Origin: Branchiostoma floridae
Lineage: Eukaryota; Chordata; Leptocardii; Amphioxiformes; Branchiostomatidae
Direction of reading: 5' to 3'
DNA: 64,000 nt
Assembly (NCBI RefSeq): GCF_000003815.2
Contig: NC_049990.1
Location: forward strand, 5,288,626-5,352,625
Part shown: positions 1 through 15,400 of the stretch, piece by piece
How the letters are laid out: each line of letters begins with the position of its first letter
How positions within the stretch are numbered: position 1 is the stretch's first letter
Program-made: the position numbers and the translations under genes
The notes under the pieces: model-generated
The model's input: the letters and a program-made list of their open reading frames with translations, nothing else
Told to the model about the DNA's origin: nothing
Database searches by the model: none

Positions 1-343
1 GGTGTCTAATAACCTTCGTCGATGTATCTAATTTCATCCTTTTTCCATCTCCTCCGTTCAGCATCATTGCCATCTTCCAACCCTACTACTGTATCCTATC
101 CCAGCACACAACAGCAACTTTTGGCCAGAAAATCGGTCACATCAGCAAGTTATTCTCAAGTTTTTGTACTCTCTTTTTTGTACTGTTATCTTTATGAACC
201 AATTTATCACAATCAAAGTATCATGTTGTTGTTGTTGTTTTGTTGCCCTCCAAACAACAAAATCTACCTGAAGGTCACCTTCCAAAGGGCAGCAGCCATA
301 TTGGAATATTGCATGCTGGGATAGGATCCTTTCCTCCTTGTCT

Positions 344-434
344 CTAAGTCTTCAGCCGTTTCTTCAGCTCAGTCGGCAGCTTCTCGTAACACTTCTTACA
401 GACAGGCCTCATGTCAACCTCTATGAATCGACTC
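344..434 (-). CDS. LIMS1: PINCH alternative last exon C (most vertebrate-like)
   Basis: Third and most distal terminal exon, again phase-compatible (AA|G). It encodes [20 protein letters not shown] then [10 protein letters not shown] and TAG. The CKKCYEK and ELKKRLK stretches make it closest to the human LIMS1 end, so it is probably the ancestral exon. The acceptor is TGTACACAG. It lies 3.4 kb beyond exon B; MITEs at 503-719 and 729-912 sit between. Confidence 0.9.
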
Positions 435-3400
435 CTGTGTACAGCAGGAACAAAAGAAGAGGAACTTTGTTTAGTGGAAGAACTACAACATTTTTTTCTA
501 TAACGCTAGTTCACCTTTATCGGGGAGGTAACCTATATCCGCTGTTTTAAAAAACAGGTTATCCAGGGATATCAAGTCGACGGGAGGTGGTTTCAAACTG
601 CAATATTTTGAAAACAAAATTTGAAACCTCTGTCCGTCGACTTGATACCCCAGACACCCTGATTTTTAAAACAACAAATATACATGTAGGTTACCTCGCG
701 GATAAAGGTGAACTAGCGTTACTCCCCTATTCAAATACAATTCAACCTCTACAACTGGATGAAAAAACAGTCTGAGATTTCCTTCCGGACGTTTCAAGTG
801 ACATCCATTACTCTTCTTCAGTGTCATAAAGAAGAATGATGGATGTCACTCGAAACATCCGGAAGCAAATCTCTGTTTTTCATCCAGTTGTAGAGATTGA
901 ATTGTATTTGAATAAAGTTTACCTGGAACCACCACCCCCCACCCCCACCCCCGTAGTTTGAGGTAGGACGTTATCCCTAAATAACATCCTTGGTTTTAGA
1001 AATGCATCTTCCTTTAAGCATATACCCTGTCCTTGACAAAAAAGGCTTTCAAATTGTGAGTTCATATTACATGTTAACACTTCTGCTCGAACAACAGACT
1101 ACGTTAAATCTTTCAATGTTTGCTGTGGTTTTTGCTTTGAAAGTGCTTGCTGCAACCTTCCTGTAGCGAAATGATGTACGTGTTTCAATCATTTTTATTA
1201 CTACACTGTAGAAATGTTTCAACCACAAACCAAGGACGTTACATCAACGTCCTTGCACAAACGTAAAACATCTCCTTTCCTAACCTGCTGCAAGTATTGC
1301 ATTCAAGTGGTGCGTGGTCAAAGTTCATGGTGAGGTCATGTCATATCAGTTCAGAGCCCCAAAACAACGCATCATTGTTCTAACATAGCCAATATGCAGG
1401 TGTGCATACCTAGGGGCTATGCATGTGATGTTACAACAATTTGTTACTTTCACCTAAAGAGACTGTCAAAGTGTCCATATATCTAATATGTCTTGTATCA
1501 AGCTAACAATTGTAACATTCAAAATTAGTTGCACCAGACAGGTTCTCCCACAACACTCTTTTTTTATTGCCTTTTAGTTCATCAAAGAACAACGTTTTGA
1601 AAATGTTCCTCCTACTCAAAACTGACTTGAAGAATACCACTCATGCAGGGGACTGATAAAACCTGGTCTTTGTGGACAAGTGGCCACTGAACAATGTTGA
1701 TGGTTTAAAAAAACAGGGTAGATGCATAAGGAAAATGCTACATATTAGGATGAAATTACCAAATTTAAAAGCTGGAAATTCAGACCAACTTGTAACCCCT
1801 GATGCAAATGTCTATCAAAGATATTACATGCATCTAATAGATACATATCTATAATTACTACATTGCATAAATTACATTGTATTGTCATGCATTTCTAATA
1901 CCTGATGCCGTGCAGACATTAAAATGACTAGACCGCTATTTCTTTTTAAATTAATATCTCGCTTTTCATAGCACACAAAGAAGAAAGGTGTATCATAAAA
2001 GTGCATAAAACAACCAAGAAAAGTTGAAAGATAGGGCACTCCTATGACGGGGAAAAGAAGGAATAAAGTCATTAGAATTAGTATCTGATTAATAAGTGCA
2101 TAAATATGGCATGCCGCATGTCATTAGAAACTCTCTGAAAACAAAACAGACTACATGCATAAGTTAGCTGAAGTCACATGATTCAAGCCATTCCCATCAT
2201 GCACTGCCACCACTACAGTGTCATTCCCCAATAGTGTCTCACCAAGTAATAAAACATCTACAATATGCAGCAAAAACATTTTGACAGGTTTCGCTACAAA
2301 TGGTGTTTCTTCCATGCAAGTGCTGTAAGGGCTATGAGAGCACAAGCCAAGGCTGTTAGTGCCTATGAAAAGAGGAAAAGATAAGGCTTTGTTATAGCAA
2401 TGCAAATGAGGTAAGTTAATATGGATTATAATAAAAAAGCCCACTAATCATACCGCTATTTGAATATTATTTGCTAGCACACACACAGTGTTTGCACCAT
2501 TACAGAGAGTCCTAATCCCAGCAAGTTCTTTGTATAATGCAGAATTTTCTAGACTAATTATTGATACAAGGCATTCTGTTAAACAAACAATGCAGCATAT
2601 AAAACTGTTAGTACTGGTAAGTTAGCGTGATGTTTCAGGAAAAAACTAAAAATACTGTGAAAAAGCCATCACCCAAATAATAAACTTTCAGCATGCTAAC
2701 TTCCAATCCAAGATACTAGTAACCTGTGCAAAGTTGGTGTCAAAAGGGACCCTTAGAGTGATTAGGGTTAAAAGAATGAAAATCATATAATGTAAAGGTG
2801 TAGATGTAGCTTGAATCTATACTGAAAGCAGTATGTAATGTTCAAAGGCATACTCAGTGTATTTTCAGAGGACTCTGATAAAATCGCTCACACTCAAAGA
2901 ACATTGGGTATTGGAAAGAAAACATTTTCTTAAAAAGTCTCAAATACTTTCCCATACAAGGCAATAGAGGATTGTATTATTGAAAAAAATACTCCTACAA
3001 GTTACGATCTCTCCTTTCAGTGTATATGGCAGTGCCCATCTCCATTTCTGAAGCCCTTGGGCCACGCAGTTGTAAAATAAAAAACACTACAACAATACCA
3101 TGTTCACCTACAATACTGGTTCTCACAGGTGCTTTGTGTTAAGCAGAAAAAAAATCTCTATATAGAAAAGTCTTTATAATTATATAGTATGATGTGGCTG
3201 AACCTACAACTTGCTGTATTCTTCTATCGATTTTTTGACAGATGAGCAGGCAAACAGTCACTTGCCAGTGGGTTTGGCAAACCGTTTGCCTGACCTGCAC
3301 ATGACTTTTTTTAAGGTGAAGGAGGGGTGTGCAAATCCTTTTCCTCCCTCTTATCTACTGACTCTTTGTCTGAGTGCAATAGCCTCTTCATAATACAAAC

Positions 3401-6400
3401 AGAGTATGCCTCTAAACTACATGTATGTAACATTAGTTCACCTTTATTTGCAGGGTAACCTTTATCCGTTGTATTTAACATCAGGGTATTTCGGGATATC
3501 AAGTCGACGGACAATGGTCTCAAACTGCATTGTATTGAAATAAATTATGCAAATTGAAACCACCGTCCATCAATGTGATATCCCTAAATATCCATATTTT
3601 AGGTACAACGAATATAGGTTACCCTGCGAACAAAGGTGACCTAGCGTTAGCAGCATGCAGGAGATGCTAGTATTAATCGCTGAGTCAGCCTTCCTCTCGT
3701 CTACTGACTCTTCGTCTGAGCAATAGTCTCTTCATAATACACACAGAGTATGCCTCTAAACTACATGTATGTAGTAGCATGCAGGAGTTGCTATTAATCG
3801 CTGAGTCAGCCATCCACGTGTCCAACCTACATGCGTACATGGTACAGGTGTGATTGACAGGCGTCACGGCCTTCACTTATAGCGCTTCTTCAGCTCCATG
3901 GGGAACTTGACGAAGCAGGCCTTGCAGACGGGCTTCATGTCAAACTCCAAGAACTTGGTGCTGTGTGGAATGTACACATGGTGAGTACAGTGACTGGGTT
4001 CTCCCCAAGAGTTGAGAGTATAATACAGTGTTCTAGCCATCCTGAATTTTTTTTTCCATCCCCTGGATTTTGAATAGAAACCCTGTCGAGCGCGGAAGGC
4101 GCAACAATCCTGGGGGTCCAGGAAAATTGTGAAATCTGAAATGCTTTTTCCTGCATTTTGTGGGGCACATTTTGCTGGTAGAGACTCAATTTGGTTCAAT
4201 GGCATCTCTGTGGTAAATTTCTGGAGATCTTTGAAAATTCCTTGTATCTTTTACATGCTAATTTTTGTCCATTTTCAGCTGCAAAATTCTGTCAAAGGAT
4301 GGAGGGATGGACACTGGCTAGAACCCTGGTATAGTAGTACTGCCGATGATAGCATCATATGCAATGGGGCTTGCATATAGTATGGGGGGGGGGGGGGGAT
4401 CGGGAGTTTGGAAGGGTCATGGAAACAGCTACTATCAAAAGCTATGAAAATGCATACAGCTTCACTCTGTGCATTTGCTAACATGGAACATAATGATTTT
4501 TCCTAAGGCATTCTTGGCCAAGTTCTGGTTTCGTCTAAAGTCTCCAACTCACATAATGTTTGTTTTTGCCTAATCTGTTATTTGGGTATAAGAAACTTGC
4601 ATTTGCAGCAAAAAAGCAGTTTGGCATTTCTGCGTACACAGAAAACAGCAACTGACTACAGAAGCCACTTCTGATTAATGATTTTTTTCGATCAGCAATC
4701 AAAAAGTATCAGTTGCCTTTTGTATCGATACTTTTTCACGTAACCGTATCTGCTCTCGAAGCAGGGTTCGCAGACAGGCTTCTTATCGACTTCCAGAAAC
4801 TTGGTGCTGTGTGGAGCGTACACAAATGAGTACAGTGGCCTGGGTTTTACAGCACATCATCAGAATGTATCATGTAAGCGTATAAGGTCATGTTCACATT
4901 CTGGGTATGTGCTGTTTTTTCCAGGAGCCCTGTACTATGGCTAGGAAGGTACGGGACACATAGGGATAATGGCAAACTGTTAAAAGTGGCCACACACTAT
5001 TTCATACATGCATATGTCATATTCTGAACGGTTTATCATAGATTGACAGCTTTATACAAAAATGTAAATTTCCATTTTTTTTCAAATCTTCATTTTTTTG
5101 GTCAAATGTAAAATCCACATTTTTCACCAAAAAAGGACATCATGTCATTTTTCTACATACATGAACAAATTATGTCATCATCCTCTGGGAATCAAAATGT
5201 AGGTCAAAAGACATTCATGCCATCAATATTGCTTAAATCCATGCCCATACCGTGATGTCACAATGAATGAAACTTGTTCATGTACATACCAAAACAGGTG
5301 TTATACAAAAATATGCAATCCAAGCAAATATACATTTTGTAGACATAGAAGTGGACAATACACTACATGTGCATATATTACCTATATGTGTCCTTTGCAT
5401 GGCAAGGAAGCCGCATACTCCAAGGAAAAATATATCAGTCTACCATTTAGATCATCAAAAACTACTTCAGTCAAATGGAGTAAAATGCACAGATTTGGCA
5501 TGCAGAAAAAAAACACAAATCTCATAGCATGTCTTGTATCTTAATCAGCAATGTAATAACATGCACACACACATACATGCAAGTCTCTTAGATATACATA
5601 CATGTACAGTGTACTACATGTGCAAGTACTTTGTATGGAAAAGACAGCAACATTGGATTCACATGCACAAGCCTTTTAGTTTTATATAAGGCTTGAAGCA
5701 TTTGGCGCTTAATTCAAGCTTATAATGTCCTCACTTGGAAATTGCAGAAGCGTTGCTTGGGAATTCAAGATGAATTTAATATTCAATATTCCCTCTAGCT
5801 ATGCATTGAAGTAACAATCATGGAATCCAATGTTACTGCAGTTAGATAACAAAGGACCGATGCATGACATAAGACAATGTACATTGCTACCACAAAATGC
5901 AACAATGAGTAGACACAGCACACCCAAGGAAGCCACTTGGTTATCTCATAAAATACACACCAAAAATAAGTTAGAATCATCCTTTCATGCTCAAAAACTC
6001 TTAGAATTCATGCTAGATAGAAAGACGTAACATACCAAACTGAAAGACCAAGTCATATAATTCATTTGTAAACAAACATGGTTACCGCACAGCATTCAAA
6101 AACAACATACATGTACTGTAGTTTCAATAATCTGGAAAGGATACTATTGCTGGCCTCAACATTGTATGCATCCATAATGTCTTTGCAAGTTCATAAGAAG
6201 AATATTTTGGATATGAGGACTTTTTGACGAAATACAAACTTAGCTCTTTAACTCTTTAAAAAAATCATCATACACGTAACTCTAATGTAGTATGGCAATT
6301 TTATGTGAAGAGCTGTATAGAGGAAAATAAGTACTTACTTGAGTGTGAGTTTCTGGTCGCAGATTGAGCAGGCAAAGCAGGCCACGCACCAGGACTTGTT

Positions 6401-9400
6401 CAAGGCACTCACAACTAGAAGGACAAAATATAATCAAATCTCTTGAATCTTTAAATTTATTTGCAAAGTCTCTAAATGCAATGGTCACACAGATACAACA
6501 ATGTAAAAAAATGCAGAAAAAAACAACAATAGATTGTTATCCACAGTAAGTGTGTCTAGAGCATAGTACTGGAAGGCAGACTTAATCCCTCTCCTTTCAC
6601 ACAGCTGCCACTAAAACAAAGTCTAGTATCCATTTCTACATCTGGGTTGAGTAAGTAAAGTAGTGTGAAAAGCCTTTCCCAAAGACACAACATCTATAGT
6701 CAGGAATGTCTGGACCTCTGGAAACTCTGGACCTCTTGATCCTGTATCTGCTAGAATAGCCACATAGCCATTTCATGCCACTCACTAAGAATAGGAGGCA
6801 AACATGTATCAGAAATACTCCTACAACCAGGTCAATAAAATGACCTTGACCTATGACCTACCATCTCCGGTAATGACCTTGTTGCAACAGTAGCAGACGT
6901 CCCCGAACAGCTGGTTGTAGTGCGTCTCGCAGTAGGCCAGGCCCTTCCGCTCGTAGTGGCGATGGCCCAGGAACGGTTTCTCGCATTTGGCACAAACAAA
7001 ATGCTGTAGATTCAACAAAAATGTCAGTTACAGTGGTTACTTCATGTATGTTGGTATCATAGAAACAACTGTGGTTTTATCCTTCAACAATTGTATACAG
7101 AAATGTATGAATAAGTACACAAAATGTAACACTATACAAGTCATGTAAGTATAAAGCAAAAAATGGCAGTTTTCCTAAATAGACATTTATGTAATTATGA
7201 CTGAAAAAAATTAAGATGGCTGTCATTTTAGTATTGTTCTTTAAAGGGGCATTCCACTCCAGAAGGGAGTGTTATTTTCCAATAGATAATGTATCAATGA
7301 ATACATGATCAGCCGACCTTTTGTGGAATTCCACTTGTGGCGAATTACGCAACGTGTGTTTGTAAAACAATATGACACTCACTAAACCCATGCAGACCCT
7401 ACCCATGTATTCCCTATACGACTGTAGACACTTCCTTTATCGTGAATATTTTCGGCACAAATGAGGGGCGCTAAGCACACCAAGAAGGTCAAATGTTCAC
7501 AAGATATCAAAGAACACATATCTAGACGTGTTTTTCTTAGCGCCCCTGAAATTAGCTTTGTATCCTAACTTAAGTCAAGCACATTGTATTCAGCCATAGG
7601 CTGAGATTGATTTAATTTAATTAGAGGGTACTTGGGGAGTTTTGTAGAAGACTGAATGCTTTTTGATGCGCATGGGGCTAATGGGTTCTCTTTCGTATAA
7701 TGGTACATAGCATACATTTGTCACTTCTACAATTTATATCTATCGGAAAATAACAGTCCCGTCTGGAGTGGAATGCCCCTTTAAGTATAAAATTCAAACC
7801 ATCATCACCTACAAAATTTTTTACTACCTGAACTATAAATTTAATCTAAAATTAGTTAAAACACACTATAGCCATTACTGATCTCACTGGTAATTTCAAT
7901 AATATGGTAGACAACTTACAATGTACATGTGCATTAATAGACACAACCTTTTTTCATTAAGACAGACACTATGCCAAACATAAGTGCTTACCTCCACATG
8001 CCATTGCTTGCCAAGTGCATTCACCACACGAGTCTCGATGGGACGCCTGTAGGACAAGATACAATCTATACTGTAACCACTGCATTTCGTCCTAAAAGAT
8101 ACAGACCTCATAATCTTTTATTATACCATTTTCCTCGATGTAGAAGTCTGTTATTGCAAAAATAGCTCTTCAAATGTGGATACTACGATGGTAACAATGT
8201 AATTTCCTTGTCACTTAAATACATCTTAAAATTTTCAACATCGCAAACAAACAAAATGAGGTAGGCAATACTACTGCAGCTGACATGCAATTCTGAACAC
8301 CACAGCTAGGTGGCACTTCTGTATAGTGCCATGTTGATAGTTATATTTTAGTCACGCCCACTTTTACTGACAATGACTGCTAATAAAATGCTACCATATA
8401 TGTTTCTATGACATGGCAAGATTGTAACTTGAGGACAATAAAATTCTACAACAACTGTAAGCCTAGCATTCTGTCAAAAATCCTTTCCTCAGAAAGAGTT
8501 GTCCGAGTAACGCTTGTTCACCTTTATCCGCGGGTAATCTATATTCATTGTATCTAAAACAGTGCATTTAGGGATATCGAGTTGACGGAAGGTGGTTTCA
8601 AATAGCAATATTTGACAAGTAAAAATGTATTACCACCATCCGTTGACTTGATATCCCCAGATACCATGTGATTCAAAACAACGATTATAGGTTCCCCTGC
8701 GAATAAAGGTAAACTAGCGTTACAAATATGGTGATTGACAGAACCGACCTGCAGGCTCCACAGATGGGGATTCCCATCTTGTCATGGCAGGGGAGGCAGT
8801 ACAGCTCTCCTCGCAGCTCACGGGCAACTTCTGTCAGCTCCTTCCTGTGATCAACATGTTAATGTACCATAGTTATATAGAAAACAGTATAATCATGGAA
8901 ATATAACACTGAAAAAAGTCTCTCTCTCTTTGCCACGGAGTATGATTTTGGGGGTCTATGTGTCTGTTTGTTTTGAGAAGTCGTTGATGGATCTTTATAT
9001 TTGGTATGCTGGTAGGGGAGGCAAAATAAGGAAGTGACACTGTATTATTGGCCCCCTAGCAGCTTTTTTGGCACTGCAGCAGGACGTCCAGTTTTGATAT
9101 CCTATCCAGTGTTTTGGCCATGCTCTGGTGATGATTAAAGGTCCATTTTGTACATCTAAACTCTTGGACTAGTGAAGAACTGGCCTTCATGTATGTAGGT
9201 TTGGCCTTATATACAGGGATCTCCCTAAACATGGAACAATAATATTAGCACCATCATACTGATTCAAAAATAAATTTTTCCACTGAATATACCAGTAAAA
9301 CATGGATGACTCATGTAAATAAAACTTAGTCAACTACATGTATTGTAACTGAAGGCTGTTACTTACCCACAATGGTGACAGTTGAAGTGGTAGGGATGGT

Positions 9401-12400
9401 ACGGTTCACTCTTGAATATCAGATGCTTGTCTTCAATCATTTGACTGGAAAATAAAACATTTGTTGTGCTTTTATTTCAATCTACTAGTACTGTATTAAA
9501 AGCCATTCTAACTATATACTAGATGAACAATAATGTCATCTTAAAAGCAAACATTTTTTTGCATAGATTGCAAGATTCATACAATACAGAAAATGAATTT
9601 CAAACAGAAATAATTTGAAACTATTAGACTTACTGGCACTTTTGGCAGATGTACTTGCCCAGTCCTGAAGCCCTCTCCCTCGCATTACAGGGGCGGCACA
9701 GGGCCCTAGGAACAGAAGTGTTATGTTCAGCATCTTCAATACAATAAGACAGCATTAAAAGAATCTTCCCGAACTTTACATACCTTACTATATACATGCC
9801 CCTTAAACTAGCACCTTTAACAATCTCACTGCTATCCGTAAATAATCACGTTTGGGACAGCATTCTCACTGCTTTGGCTATAAGTAGCAGCGAGAAGCAG
9901 ATCCAATCATACCCTGATGATGGTGTCTGATAGACATCGAAACATTGGGAGTGAGTACTACTTTGGTTCAACAGTGTTTCAAGAACCTTACTTTATTGAA
10001 TCTCACAGCTAGACCCGACTATAACTGGAATAAAAAAATTAGATGGATTGCCGCAAAACCCCAGGACAAGATACCCACTGCTACTGGGACTACGGGTGGA
10101 CCTACTGTGGGAGTAACTACCCCTCTGCACAAATAAGTCTACCTACAGTCTACATTCAAAATGGGATGGACTTACAGTGGGAGTACAATGTACATGTAAC
10201 TCCCCATTTGGCACACATAAGTCCACCTACAGTTTACATTTATCCTATTCTATGTCTTAGTTTTGCAACACTGCCCCGTTACCTTCCAGCGTTCTTGACG
10301 AATCCAGTGTCGGCCAGCGGTGCATGGCAGGTGTGGCAGGTGAAACAGTCCGGGTGCCAGTTGTTGTTCATGGCCTTGATGACTCGACCAATCACAAACT
10401 CTCCTATGGAGAAACATTAGGTTTCAAAATCCAGACTTCCCAACTCAGGTTTACTAGCAATAGCTGATGCTTTGTACAATTATGTGTTGATACTTTGTAC
10501 AAAAAGACAAAAGGTTGTGGCATACTCTTTTGTGGCTGGTCTCTTGAAGTCTGGGTACCATTGAGCTTACACTGCTCTGTATGGAAGCCTTCTCTCCTGT
10601 TTTATTGTTTCCCTGTCTGCCATCATGTGATATTGTACTGATAGTCTACTATGTATACACAGAAAGAATAGTTCAATTTCTGGCACATCTTGCAATGAAA
10701 TTTGTGGAGGGGTTTTGTGGGTACGACATAGATAAAATTCAACACAGTGTATTCTGCACCACCCTCAGTCCCAGCCCTCCCGCGGGTTAGATCACCCTCA
10801 GGCCTTCAGACTATCTGACCCATGGTCAGGCTGGTACGTCGGGTGATACAGAATACACCATGTTGCATAATATCTACATGTAATTGTATTCAACACAATG
10901 AGCAGAATGTAAAGGATACATTTGTTGTATAGTACAAAAGCTGTCTGTATGTAAATGTTTTGCTTCTCAAATTTCTAACTGACTCTAAGGAGCAAAGATA
11001 CATTACGAAGCCTGTTGTTCCTACTAAGGATAATGTTACTGAAGTAACATACATGTAATGTCTGCAGTCATGTTACTCTTAAAGGATATACCTTTCATTC
11101 CTTTGTTTGCTAAATAGAATAACTTGAAGTTGACACTTCTAACATTTGTTAAGATCTGTAGGACTGTTTGACAACCTGTACTCTTCTTCAGGGCTCGAAA
11201 TACTTTCTTTCTGCATACCTGCACTGGTGCAGGTAACATTGAAAATTACCTGCACCAGACAAATTTTAGCTGCACCACTTCGATTTTGAATGTTGGAAGT
11301 TTGGATTATACTAAAATTGTTATGGAACCATTGCTTTTTTTTCTCTTATACCTTATAGGAGGTAATAGTCAATGCAGCTAATAACAGTCCATATACCATA
11401 CCCCAGTACATGGACCAGTGTATGCTAGGTCCAGGTAGACACCAGAAATACCTACACAGCTCCAATTTCACCTGCACTAACCTGAATATGCAGGTGGTAT
11501 TTCAAGCCCTTTTCTTGCACTGGCATATTTCTATCAATGTCATGCATGGATAAATGTCATAATGATTATACCGGTATATAACTTACCACACTGCCCACAA
11601 CATGGTGCATACAGCATGTGGAAGTCATGCTCACAGTACTTCCTTCCCTCAAACTGAAACACAGTCAACATTAGAACATAAGACCCAGGCTTTCAAAGTT
11701 AGCATTTTATCATAGAGGGTCCAATTTTCTTGCTGTGCAGTAAGCACTGGAGGCAACTGTAGCATCCCTGGTCAATCAGAATTTTATGCTTGTTAGAGAA
11801 TCTGCTAGCTCCATAGGGTAGGGGGCTTGTTTAAGTCAGTGTCTAGCCTAAAAGTAGGGAGTCCAGTTTCTTATTATTATCCAAAGGACGCCTGGAGCGA
11901 TGGTCTCACAAATCCTGAACTGATGTCACAGTTCAAACCAGTAAACCTTACTATGATTTACAAGTATACCATATAAAATTTATATAATATATTTTGTCTA
12001 TTAGAAGCACATTGTACTCACCTCATAGAAGAGTCCATCTGGGAAAGGCTGGAAGCACTGGGCACAGCTGTGGAGGAAAAAAGGGGTGGAAAATTTTGAA
12101 ATCTTAACCCTCAGAAGACTAAGCTTAATTTAATAAGATGTTTGCAGCTTTCAGCACAGGTCTCATACATGTATGTGTCCTGCACTGAAATAATGAGGAA
12201 TTAGACAAACTACTTTCGAATAGAATGCACTCTGCTAGCTTTGCCCAAAATGGTCTCCAAACTCACAAACTGTTGTCTCACAATAAAGAATGAGGATTCT
12301 TGAGGAGTATCAGGTTAGTAATGTACTTACACAAAGCACTTCTCATGGTAGAGCTCCCCGTTGGAGTTGACCATCTTCTCATACGGCCCAAAGCCACCGC

Positions 12401-15400
12401 GACACCTGGTGCACATGGCATTGGCCAGGTTGGACATGATGGAGCTGAAGGGGGGACAGTAAATATTAACATTTGTCAGTACATTACCTGCATACATGTG
12501 TATGTAGGATGTTGTGGTGTTCACAAGTTGTAGTGCCTAGTGGCACCTATAATGTAGGTCTAACACTAGTAACAGCAAGTTTCCTTGTTGTTTCTGTAGC
12601 AGGGTATATGTGGATTTGGACATGATGGCGCTGAGGTGGGGACATTCAACATTACACATAACTGTCAGGACATTCACATGTCAGGACACTTAGGAATACT
12701 ACCTGCATATGTACGGTTGTTGTGGTGTTGTTCACATGTATGTAGTGTCTAGCGGCACCTACAATGCAGGTCAGCAAGTTTCCTTGTATAATTTTACAGG
12801 GATGGGTTGCTAGCCCTTCCCCTTTAACGTGCTCAAGGTATCACCTAAAACCAAGGATAACCTTGTTTTATGTCCCTTCTGAAAGATGGGTGCAGCCCCA
12901 AACAAGGTGCCCTTCCTAGGATTTGAACTGTTACCCATTGGAACCATGAGCTCAGCTGTGAGGCTGCTACCAGTTGAACTACAGGGACATAGAGCAGGTA
13001 ATATTGGACTTCACGTGCTTGGAGTTGTGCAGGTGTTTTTATCACCTTACTTGTACCAGGATCTGAGTTAGGCACATGGCACAAAGGGGGAGAAAACAAG
13101 AGGTGAAGGTAAAATTTGTCTGATGTTTTTCGTCTCAGCCCTGACAATTCAAAACTTCTAACGTTTTTTTAAGCTGGATACGATACTTTAAAATCATACA
13201 AAATTGTATGATTAAGAGATCGACAGTGCTTGATGTGGAACTTCGATCAAAGCAAGTTTCATAAAAAATTTTAGCCCAGCATCCACAATTGTCAAACACA
13301 AACTAATCAATTCCTTTGTTTCTGGCAAATTTTAAAATTAGACGGAATCAATGACTATACCAAACACAATCTTTCCAGATTCATTTGCAAATTGCTTGTC
13401 TGTCATTGTGAACTGGGGACTACTGAAGTTGGGAAGTGAAGCACCTGGCACCTATAAACCACAGGTATGAGCAAACAGTCTTCACCTTACATTTGTCATT
13501 GTGATTTCCTGGCAGCCTTTTTACTAAATGACAGGTGACGTGTTACGTTCTACTATTAAGAGTCTTAGATTGGATAAAAAATATCAACCTAATGGTGAAA
13601 GAAATTGATTTCTGTAACATTTCATCGAAATTTGAAGTCTCATGTTTTACTGGATTAATGATTGTGATGTATTTTGTCGATTGTTCTATCAACAATTGAT
13701 CTAGAAAGCTGTGTCGTCTTGGAACTTTGTTAGACTTAGCCTCTATTTCCTCGAAGCTGTGAATTCATCTGTAAATGACATTGTGAATGTTTACGGAACC
13801 TGCAAGGATCAATTTTGGGAACAAAATACATTCCGGATGAAACGTTGTTTTCAAAATTGACTACATTGGGCTTCTATCGATTCATTTTTTGAGTTACCAT
13901 ATTTGACAGAACTTCAAAATGCTTAATTCCTAACTTTGGAAAGAATAAAAAAAATCAGAAAGAGTTCATTCGAACCTGCGTTTTACAAACAAAAAGAACA
14001 ATTCCTTTGCTGTAAATACATGTTTAAAGGAAATATTCAACATGGAATTCAAGTACATACAATGTACGCGGACATGACGTACATGTACACACAAGCTAAA
14101 ACATACTGTAATACTGTTACTCAAATGTATACACCATTGAATGTTTGACAACAGTAGAAATCAATATACCTACTGTACATGTGCATGTGTGTGTGTACAC
14201 ATGAATACATTACATTTCCCTTGTGCAAACCCAGGAGGTGAGCTCCCTCATGTCTGCACCTGTGCACACTTACCTGTGTTCCCTGATATCTATTGGCTAT
14301 CTCACCTGTACATTAAGACAGGTGTTATGAACCCACATTCAATCTTGTTTTCTTAAGGTTCTTCTATTCTCTAGTCTTCAAAGAAACAGGCAAGGGCAAT
14401 CGTTGTGATTTGAATGTGAATCACAACAACTCTTGAGTCTTGGGAAAATAATGACTCTTTTTTACAACAAACTACTTTGTCTGGTCTTAACTATCTTTGC
14501 AAATTATGAGCTAAAACCCTCCACATAGAGCAACAATAGAGTCCTTCTAAGCACCATCAAGTTGCTAATTCACCGTTAAATTGACCACCAAATCAAATGC
14601 CATTTGCAGGTATTTAAGAATGATTACCACCAGCACTTAATTCCCCTTGGTATTTAGTTAGCCATTTATTTTCATTATCATTTAATTAACACCCCAGTGA
14701 CAATTATAGGTCAACAAACTAGCAAGTTAATTATTGCAAATTTGCAAAGCAAAACCTATATTGTTATAGTAGATTTGACTGCCTTACTTATAACCTTTAT
14801 TACCGGTAAGTTTGTACTATGCCTTGACTTGGGAAATGTACATTTTGTACATGTATCCCCCACACCCATTTGCCCCACCCCCTGCCACTGGATACCTATT
14901 TGCACCTTTACTATATACTAGTAGCACCATGAACGTATATGTGGGTATACTCATAAATACCGACCGGTCGATCGCGTCCTGTTTTCGCACACTGTCCTTT
15001 CGGCGCTGGAATAGGGACGAATCGTGCAGGGCAAGCGGCATTGCGCCACTACGCCCGGGTGCGGTATTTTCTCTACAATGCAGCAATGGAGAGTGCAGGG
15101 TTAGAACTAACGTCTACTCCGTGTGTTTTGGCTGGAGGGAGGAGTTCAGATAGAACTGAAGAGAGAAGAAGCTGTGCCACAAGAATGACAAACTTACGGT
15201 GCACTTTTACTGTTAATTCTGTAAAGCCTAGGACAAGATGGAAGAAATAGGGCGTAGAAAGACCTTGCAGAGAAAACCAGAAAACTCTTAGACAAGACAA
15301 GACAAACTTAACCAGATCCACAAGAAAACAAAATAATGCCAACTTGATAACCTCCACTAGCAACCAACTTTTAAACTACATGAAGAACACACCACTAGTG

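Noticed and set aside
3873-4205. 110-codon frame on the minus strand
   Set aside because: Only the last 88 nt are the PINCH exon B; the upstream part is intron and hAT element read through.
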